From CAYFMH01 sp964344165 (lineage in GTDB: Bacteria; Patescibacteriota; Gracilibacteria; UBA4473), in contig CAYFMH010000062.1 of assembly GCA_964344165.1 (NCBI GenBank), positions 1-10,060 on the forward strand: DNA of 10,060 nucleotides. Reading direction: 5' to 3'. The notes beneath the pieces are model-generated. The model was not told the origin of the DNA. It did no database searches and saw nothing but the letters and a program-made list of their open reading frames with translations. The position numbers and the translations under genes are program-made. Below are positions 5,097 through 10,060 of this stretch, piece by piece. Each line of letters begins with the position of its first letter. Within the stretch, counting starts at the first letter, position 1.

Positions 5097-6097
5097 GCTT
5101 TCTTTTTTGGAAGTTTCTTCACCGCCTCCTCAAAATCCCCCTCTTGCTCCACCTCCCCCTTCAATCGTTCCTGATGAAATTTATCATACTCTTTTTTCGC
5201 ATGCTCCTCCGCTAGCTCATGAGAGATTTTTCCTGCATGTTCGAGGATGTTTCGGTTGTTGAGCGAAAGAAAGCCGTTCAATTTCTCCACCCAGTCTTTC
5301 ATGTACATGGGAATGCGTTGCATGGCCTGTCCTTCCGCAAAGATTAAATATTGCTCTACCAGATTATTTAGGACTTTCAGTTCTTCTTCATTCAGGTAGT
5401 TTTTGGCAATGGCAACATCCTGCTTCCGCACCTTCGCCCCCCTCCAATTCGTAAGCCCCATGTTCGCCTTCTTGTGGTCAGCTCGATCATGCACGATCTC
5501 GGCGGCGGTTTGTCCGGTAATTGCCCAATGGAGCTTATTTTGGACTGTTTTGAAGAAGTTTATGCTGATTTCTTGGGTGGGGTCATAGTCCACGCTCAGA
5601 GCATAAATGTCGGTTATTTTTCGGTAGAAGCGTTTCTCCGATGTTCGTATGTCCTGAATACGTCGGGAGAGTTCCTCAAAGTAGTCATAGGGAAGGTCAG
5701 GATTTTTGAGCCGTTCATCGTCCAGTATGAACCCTTTCACGATATATTCCTTTAGGCGTTCGGTTGCCCACTGGCGGAAACGTGTGGCGGTGTGGGATTT
5801 TATGCGATAGCCTACGGAGATAATAGCGTCGAGGCTATAAAATTCGACCTCTCTTGACACCTCTCTATTTCCCTCTTTTCGAACTATTAAGGATTTCTTA
5901 ATAGTTGCTTTTTGGTTTAGTTCTCCCTCTTCGAAGATGTTTTTGAGGTGCATATTGATGTTTGGCACTGTGGATTGAAACAGTTCTGCCATGAGCTTCT
6001 GGGTGAGCCAGACTGTTTCATCTTCTAGGCGTACGTCTATCTTTGTTTCGCCGTTTTCGGCTTGATAGATGAGGATTTGAGAGGTGGGAGTAGGCAT
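5093..6097 (-). CDS. rhuM: RhuM-family protein
   Basis: 334 residues from the ATG at 6097. The N-terminal region fits the RhuM (virulence RhuM) family closely: V-W-L-T-Q-K-L-M-A-E-L-F (first helix-turn-helix-like segment), N-I-N-M-H-L-K-N-I-F-E-E-G-E-L, then the strongly conserved Y-S-L-D-A-I-I-S-V-G-Y-R-I-K-S and F-R-Q-W-A-T-x-x-L-K-E-Y-I-x-K-G-F, a layout shared with KilA-N/Bro-type DNA-binding domains. The C-terminal half is helical with the usual H-K-K-A-N-M-G-L-T-N-W segment and a charged, lysine-rich tail. Length is normal and nothing is missing. RhuM was named from a Salmonella pathogenicity island and is common in mobile and defence-rich regions; its biochemical role is not settled. 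A TTG at 6118 would add seven residues but overlaps the racemase stop, so I prefer the ATG, 10 nt after that stop. It is the last gene of the cassette. Confidence 0.9.
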   Translation of the reverse strand: MPTPTSQILIYQAENGETKIDVRLEDETVWLTQKLMAELFQSTVPNINMHLKNIFEEGELNQKATIKKSLIVRKEGNREVSREVEFYSLDAIISVGYRIKSHTATRFRQWATERLKEYIVKGFILDDERLKNPDLPYDYFEELSRRIQDIRTSEKRFYRKITDIYALSVDYDPTQEISINFFKTVQNKLHWAITGQTAAEIVHDRADHKKANMGLTNWRGAKVRKQDVAIAKNYLNEEELKVLNNLVEQYLIFAEGQAMQRIPMYMKDWVEKLNGFLSLNNRNILEHAGKISHELAEEHAKKEYDKFHQERLKGEVEQEGDFEEAVKKLPKKKA

Positions 6098-6107
6098 GAA
6101 ATTTTTT

Positions 6108-6809
6108 TTATAAAGCAAAAGAAACGGCCTTTTCGCAGTGTAGTTCCATGGTGTTTAAAATTGGAATTTGATAGTCTTTTTGTTTGATAATTAAAGGAAG
6201 CTCAGTGCAGCCCAAAATAACCCCCTCAATTTCATTAAAGCTTCCAATAAGGTTTTTAAACCAGTCTCTTGTCTCGGGGAGAAATTTTTCTTTAACGAGT
6301 TCTTCTTGGATAATTCTTTGAATTTCAATCCTGTCCTTTTCTTCAGGAGTGAAAATACTAAGCCCAAAAGAGGAAGATAGTCGCTTTTTATAAAAGTCTT
6401 CTTCCATAGTAAATTTTGTCCCCAAAAGTAAGAGGTTTTTGTATTTCTTTTTATTTGCATATTCGCCTACACAATCAGCGATATGAAAAATAGGCGTATC
6501 AATGTATAGATGAGGTTCTATGTCCTCGTAAGCCTTGTGTAGGGTGTTATTGCAGATCAGAATACAATCCACTCCAAAACTATCTAACTTCAATATTTCG
6601 TCCATTAAAACTTCTCCGATCTTATCCCAATCCTGATAGTTATATTTCTTGATTGTTTCATAATCAATACTGTTTAATACAATCTTTGCAGAATGCTGTT
6701 TTCCTAACTTTTCTACCACTATTTGATTTAAGAGCTTGTAATACTCAATAGTAGAAACCCAAGAAGTGCCGCCCAACAAACCGATTGTTTTCATTTTTTG
6801 GTTGTTCAT
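6108..6809 (-). CDS. Aspartate/glutamate racemase family protein
   Basis: 233 residues, about the usual family length. The N-terminus K-T-I-G-L-L-G-G-T-S-W-x-S-T-x-x-Y-Y (7-24) is the characteristic start of the YgeA/RacX group. Both catalytic cysteines of these cofactor-independent racemases are present: Cys86 in I-C-N-N-T-L-H-K (compare C-T-N-T-M-H-K) and Cys201 in G-C-T-E-L-P-L. The enzyme should be cytosolic and interconvert L- and D-forms of aspartate, glutamate or a broader set of amino acids; the substrate cannot be read from sequence. The second in-frame ATG (6794) matches the start conserved in the family and may be the true one. It begins 12 nt after the kinase gene and is followed by rhuM. 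D-amino acids supplied here could serve the envelope or a secreted product of the neighbouring exporter, which is speculation. Confidence 0.88.
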   Translation of the reverse strand: MNNQKMKTIGLLGGTSWVSTIEYYKLLNQIVVEKLGKQHSAKIVLNSIDYETIKKYNYQDWDKIGEVLMDEILKLDSFGVDCILICNNTLHKAYEDIEPHLYIDTPIFHIADCVGEYANKKKYKNLLLLGTKFTMEEDFYKKRLSSSFGLSIFTPEEKDRIEIQRIIQEELVKEKFLPETRDWFKNLIGSFNEIEGVILGCTELPLIIKQKDYQIPILNTMELHCEKAVSFAL

Positions 6810-6821
6810 TTTGAAAATTAG

Positions 6822-7511
6822 TTAATTTAAAATGATTTTAGGAACTTGAAAACTAGCATTATCTATCACCAAATCAGCCACTTCATGAGGCCGACAAGCT
6901 TCAAAATATTGTCTTTGAGCCGGAAGATATTTCTGATCATAAGCAACCAAGTCATCTGCTGTTAAATGAGGAGAGCGAAGCACCGCCCTTTCTTTGCTTG
7001 CTTCAAAAGGAATATCCACCAATACTCTATAGTCCAGAAAAGGAAGCAGCTCTGGCCGAAACAAAAATACGCCCTCAAAAACAACTATTGTGTCAGGAGT
7101 AATAGCGTAAGTACGCTCTAAATCAAATTGATCAGTCTCAAGGTCTAAAAGGGAAAGAGTTCTTTGTAGTCCCATTGATTGCCGAATTGGAGCAAGTACC
7201 CCATCAATGAGAGCTTGAAGATTAAAGCTTTGGTGGAAGTATTTTTCTGGTTCTGGTCTATCTCCTGCATATCGAATAGCTTTTGGGTTGTGGAAATCGT
7301 CAATGTGAATGGCCTGAACGCTTTGACCTTGATCATCTAAAAAACTTGTAAATTTAGAAGCAATAGATGTTTTCCCACTACCGTCTATGCCATTTATTCC
7401 AACCACAAAAGGGACTTCTGGTGATTTTTGTTCTAAAACAGCACCCAATATGTGAGCGAATATGGCTCGCTCATGTTCATTTATGCTTTCTAGTATTTCA
7501 GGCTTTTCCAT
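6822..7511 (-). CDS. Uridine kinase-like P-loop kinase
   Basis: 229 residues. Walker A is G-I-D-G-S-G-K-T-S (41-49), followed by the I-H-I-D-D-F-H-N (68-75) segment that corresponds to the D-D-F-Y substrate and magnesium site of uridine kinase and phosphoribulokinase relatives. A Walker B-like strand V-V-F-E-G-V-F-L (143-150) and a lid-type segment with R-Y-A-G-D-R-P-E-P (80-88) also fit. The C-terminal Y-L-P-A-Q-R-x-Y-F-E-x-x-R-P (195-208) is common in 'uridine kinase-like' proteins distinct from Udk proper. It should transfer phosphate from a nucleoside triphosphate to a small hydroxyl-bearing substrate, possibly a nucleoside or vitamin; uridine is only the family label. An N-terminal helix of ~30 residues precedes the fold. 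Spacing is 27 nt from the gene before it and 12 nt to the racemase. Confidence 0.85.
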   Translation of the reverse strand: MEKPEILESINEHERAIFAHILGAVLEQKSPEVPFVVGINGIDGSGKTSIASKFTSFLDDQGQSVQAIHIDDFHNPKAIRYAGDRPEPEKYFHQSFNLQALIDGVLAPIRQSMGLQRTLSLLDLETDQFDLERTYAITPDTIVVFEGVFLFRPELLPFLDYRVLVDIPFEASKERAVLRSPHLTADDLVAYDQKYLPAQRQYFEACRPHEVADLVIDNASFQVPKIILN

Positions 7512-7538
7512 GAATTTATCTTGTTATTTTTAAATTTA

Positions 7539-8228
7539 TCACCACTTCTCAGGAAATAAAGGTTCAGGAAAGCTCTCTGCCGCATATCCACATTCCCCCG
7601 CCCGCGGAGAATTAGGCAAACAAACCAGCATTTCATCTCCTTCTTCACACGTTTCCGCATGTTTTGAAACGCAAGATTGGCAACACAAAGGAGGTGTATC
7701 ACCTTCACCAATCCAGCAACAAAAGCAAATAAGCGAAGCCTGCTTGCCACAAAATCCACAGGGAGAAGGGGGATAATAGTTTCTTCCAATGACCATTAAA
7801 TCTTTATTCTTTGGAAGCGAAATGTCGCCTGTACCAAGAGATTTAATTTTGAGTTCCGTCGTTGTCCCAAAATCATAAAGATAAGGGATTTCATCACCTT
7901 CTTTTAGCACCTCCACAATCTTTTTTGATTTTGAAATCTCATCGCCATATCCTCCGAAATTGCTTAAATGTCCACAACACTCCACCCACACTTCTCGTAG
8001 TAGCTGATCTAGCTTCTTGAAAGTAGCTTTCGGAGAAACTTCTACTACAAGCCAAAAGTTCTTAAAGTAAGTGTCCGTAATAAGCAGTCTCACCTGATTT
8101 AATCCCTCAGAACGCTTAAATTTGGAGCATTTTTTGAAATGTGTTTTTATCTGCCGCTTATTGATTGTTTCTTGGCATGCTCTACAAGTGCCTTCGAAGG
8201 ATTTTTGGTCGTCGGATTGGGTTTTCAT
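7539..8228 (-). CDS. Plasmid pRiA4b ORF-3-like protein flanked by zinc-binding modules
   Basis: 229 residues in three parts. Residues 15-34 form a C-x2-C-x11-H-x3-C zinc finger (Cys15, Cys18, His30, Cys34). Residues ~45-130 match the pRiA4b ORF-3 (IS1096 passenger) fold: F-K-K-L-D-Q-L-L-R-E-V-W-V-E-C-C-G-H-L-S-x-F (70-91) and G-D-E-I-P-Y-L-Y-D-F-G-T-T-T-E-L (111-126). Residues 157-213 are cysteine-rich (157, 160, 168, 170, 171, 182, 183, 186, 194, 203, 213, with His190), with spacing like a MYND or treble-clef zinc module. The end N-S-P-R-A-G-E-C-G-Y is conserved in relatives I remember. Function is unknown; nucleic-acid or protein binding is likely. It lies 24 nt after the ABC exporter gene, with the kinase 27 nt downstream. 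A gutted copy of this gene lies at 1531-1592. Confidence 0.8.
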   Translation of the reverse strand: MKTQSDDQKSFEGTCRACQETINKRQIKTHFKKCSKFKRSEGLNQVRLLITDTYFKNFWLVVEVSPKATFKKLDQLLREVWVECCGHLSNFGGYGDEISKSKKIVEVLKEGDEIPYLYDFGTTTELKIKSLGTGDISLPKNKDLMVIGRNYYPPSPCGFCGKQASLICFCCWIGEGDTPPLCCQSCVSKHAETCEEGDEMLVCLPNSPRAGECGYAAESFPEPLFPEKW

Positions 8229-8252
8229 GGTTTATGAGGTAAAGATTTAAAA

Positions 8253-10016
8253 TTACTGGATAAACCCTCCAGCTTGATGATTCCACAGTTTCGCATAAAT
8301 CCCTTTCTTTTTTAAAAGCTCTTTATGCGTACCATCTTCAACTATTTTTCCTTTATCCAAAACGATAATCCTATCCATAGCCAATAGCGTAGAAAGGCGG
8401 TGGGCAATGGCCAATACCGTTTTTCCTTTCATAAGGTGTTTAAGGGCTTCCTGAACCAGTTGTTCACTTTCACTGTCTAAAGCACTGGTTGCCTCATCTA
8501 AAACTAAAATAGGGGCTTGTTTGAGCATGGCTCTGGCTATAGCTACTCTCTGTTTTTGCCCTCCTGAAAGTTTCACCCCTCGCTCTCCTACATAAGTCTC
8601 GTACTTATCGGATAATTGGCTTATGAATTCGTGTGCATTAGCTAGTTTCGCTACTTTCTCAACCTCTTTCTGAGTGGCGTTGTTTTTCCCGTACTGAATA
8701 TTTTCGAATATGCTTCTGTGAAAGAGAAGCGGCTCTTGAGGGACAAAGGCAATGCTCTTGCGAAGAGACTCCTGTTTCACTTTGGAAATATCCTGTCCGT
8801 CAATGCTAATTTCCCCTTTTTGAATATCATAGAGGCGTAATAAAAGGCTCGTAAGTGTACTTTTTCCAACCCCGCTCTCTCCCACCAAGCCAACTTTTTG
8901 TCCAGCTGGAATGTCTAAAGATAGGTCATCAAAGATCTTTGCGTTTTCTTTGTATTGAAAGTGAATACCCTCAAAATTAATTGTCCCTTTGGAGATTTTT
9001 ATGGGTTTTGCTTTTGGTTTATCCTGAATATCATATTCAACTACTATTTCCTCTAACCCCTCTTTTACCCTTCCATAGTCTTCCATATAATTATTTAACT
9101 GTCCCCCAATGCCAAAAAGTGTTCCTTGAAGTTTTAATCCTATAGTAATAAGCATTATCACGTCTCCTGTTGTTATTTGCTCTAAATTCCAAAAATGGAG
9201 AGCCAGAAAAAGTACTCCTCCCAACAAGAAAGCTACAAATACACTGACAAAGGTTAAATATAACTCTGTAAATCTCCAACTATTCATAAATGCAATTCGT
9301 TTTTTCTCGATAAATCTGTCTAAAAAACTAAGCTCTTTATCTTTCTTTGTATAGTGATGAACCGCCATAATATTAGTCGCAACATCTACAACATGTCCAT
9401 TAAATTCAGAATTTGCTTGAGCACTTATTTCTGAGAGCTTACTTTTTTTACGGATCAAAAAATAGCTTATCGGAGTAAATATTGATGTTAATACGACATA
9501 TATAACTGCAAACCAAGGGTTCACTGAATAAACAAGAAAAATACTTATTACAAACTGCAAAAACATAGGAAAAAACGTCCAAAGAATTTCCCCTAACTGT
9601 CTCGAAATTCCATCTGAAATATTAGAAATTTTGTTTGCTAAATTCCCTGCAAATCTATCTGAAAAATATTGGCTTCCATGCCCCGCAAGATACTTAAGAA
9701 TTACTCTATTTGAATGAGCTTCAACTCTCGTATCCCAGTTCATTCCTACTATTCCACTCGCCCTCCAGAAAAGTTCTGAAAACAAATGTGCCGCCAAATA
9801 AAGCCCTGCAAATTGTAAGGTAAGGAGATAATCTTTCGTTTCTGGATTTGCAATGGAGTCGGTTAGGAGTTTTAGGACATAAGGACGTATAGATTCAATA
9901 GTTTGAGCTATAAACACTATAAAAAAGGCAAACAAAGCCCATTTTATATATTTTCTCGACAAACTTATTCCAAAGGCTATTGGTGTTTTTGGTAATGTTT
10001 CACTATTTGTTTTCAT
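8253..10016 (-). CDS. ABC exporter half-transporter (membrane domain fused to ATPase)
   Basis: 587 residues, the standard MsbA/LmrA (ABCB-type) layout. Six membrane segments lie near 25-45, 64-83, 148-165, 167-187, 255-275 and 285-305. The C-terminal ATPase has every expected motif: Walker A G-E-S-G-V-G-K-S-T (379-387), Q-loop Gln427, signature L-S-G-G-Q (483-487), Walker B I-L-V-L-D-E (503-508), D-loop S-A-L-D (511-514) and H-loop His539. It should form a homodimer, or pair with another half-transporter, in the cytoplasmic membrane and export a lipid, peptide or drug; the substrate cannot be deduced. No second half-transporter is in view. It is complete and is the first gene of the five-gene cassette. 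Upstream (10041-10046) a TTGCCT on the minus strand may be a -35 but no good -10 follows; no Shine-Dalgarno precedes the ATG. Confidence 0.93.
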   Translation of the reverse strand: MKTNSETLPKTPIAFGISLSRKYIKWALFAFFIVFIAQTIESIRPYVLKLLTDSIANPETKDYLLTLQFAGLYLAAHLFSELFWRASGIVGMNWDTRVEAHSNRVILKYLAGHGSQYFSDRFAGNLANKISNISDGISRQLGEILWTFFPMFLQFVISIFLVYSVNPWFAVIYVVLTSIFTPISYFLIRKKSKLSEISAQANSEFNGHVVDVATNIMAVHHYTKKDKELSFLDRFIEKKRIAFMNSWRFTELYLTFVSVFVAFLLGGVLFLALHFWNLEQITTGDVIMLITIGLKLQGTLFGIGGQLNNYMEDYGRVKEGLEEIVVEYDIQDKPKAKPIKISKGTINFEGIHFQYKENAKIFDDLSLDIPAGQKVGLVGESGVGKSTLTSLLLRLYDIQKGEISIDGQDISKVKQESLRKSIAFVPQEPLLFHRSIFENIQYGKNNATQKEVEKVAKLANAHEFISQLSDKYETYVGERGVKLSGGQKQRVAIARAMLKQAPILVLDEATSALDSESEQLVQEALKHLMKGKTVLAIAHRLSTLLAMDRIIVLDKGKIVEDGTHKELLKKKGIYAKLWNHQAGGFIQ

Positions 10017-10060
10017 AGAAGTTATTTATTGGAAAAAATCAGGCAATAACTGTGTTGAGC

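Noticed and set aside
6098..6118. TTG start for rhuM seven codons upstream
   Set aside because: It overlaps the racemase stop codon, has no ribosome site, and the ATG at 6097 matches where the family usually begins.
7539..8228. Transposase of an insertion sequence
   Set aside because: The pRiA4b ORF-3/IS1096 passenger domain is not itself a transposase, and no terminal inverted repeats or target duplications are visible around the gene.

Overview
The window is AT-rich bacterial chromosome, or an integrated accessory region, that reads with the standard genetic code. I could not fix the phylum. TTGACA/TATAAT-type promoters, dense packing and almost no Shine-Dalgarno sequences fit a Patescibacteria/CPR-like lineage (for example Peregrinibacteria or Gracilibacteria without UGA recoding). 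That is inference only; there is no rRNA or core gene here. The mix of genes (phage-like small terminase, XRE repressor, RhuM, pRiA4b ORF-3-like protein, gene relics) marks it as accessory or horizontally acquired.

Layout. (1) 1-1480: a lone plus-strand lipoprotein gene behind a near-consensus extended -10 promoter and closed by an intrinsic terminator. (2) 1481-2267: a graveyard. It holds a 62-bp relic keeping only the two ends of the pRiA4b ORF-3-like gene found whole at 7539-8228, then a GC-rich structured block with tRNA-3'-end-like sequences and a strong bidirectional hairpin, then the tail of a lost plus-strand gene meeting a 52-codon minus-strand ORF. (3) 2268-4557: a phage-like module. 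Minus-strand genes encode a small unknown protein, a terminase-small-subunit-like protein and a protein with a C-terminal winged helix. Facing them is a small XRE/C-protein-like repressor, and the shared 92-bp gap carries two operator-like palindromes, one perfect and one covering the repressor start codon. (4) 4626-5096: a probably leaderless plus-strand gene, weakly like the C-terminal domain of type I L-asparaginase. It meets rhuM tail to tail, both stop codons using one TTAA. (5) 5093-10016: a tight five-gene minus-strand cassette, in transcription order ABC exporter, zinc-binding pRiA4b ORF-3-like protein, uridine-kinase-like P-loop kinase, Asp/Glu racemase and RhuM, with gaps of 10-27 nt that suggest one transcript.

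The most notable observations are the internally deleted relic of the pRiA4b ORF-3-like gene, the operator pair with its repressor, the structured GC-rich block, and the unusual exporter/racemase/kinase/zinc-protein/RhuM cassette. I found no CRISPR array, intact insertion sequence, complete tRNA or rRNA.
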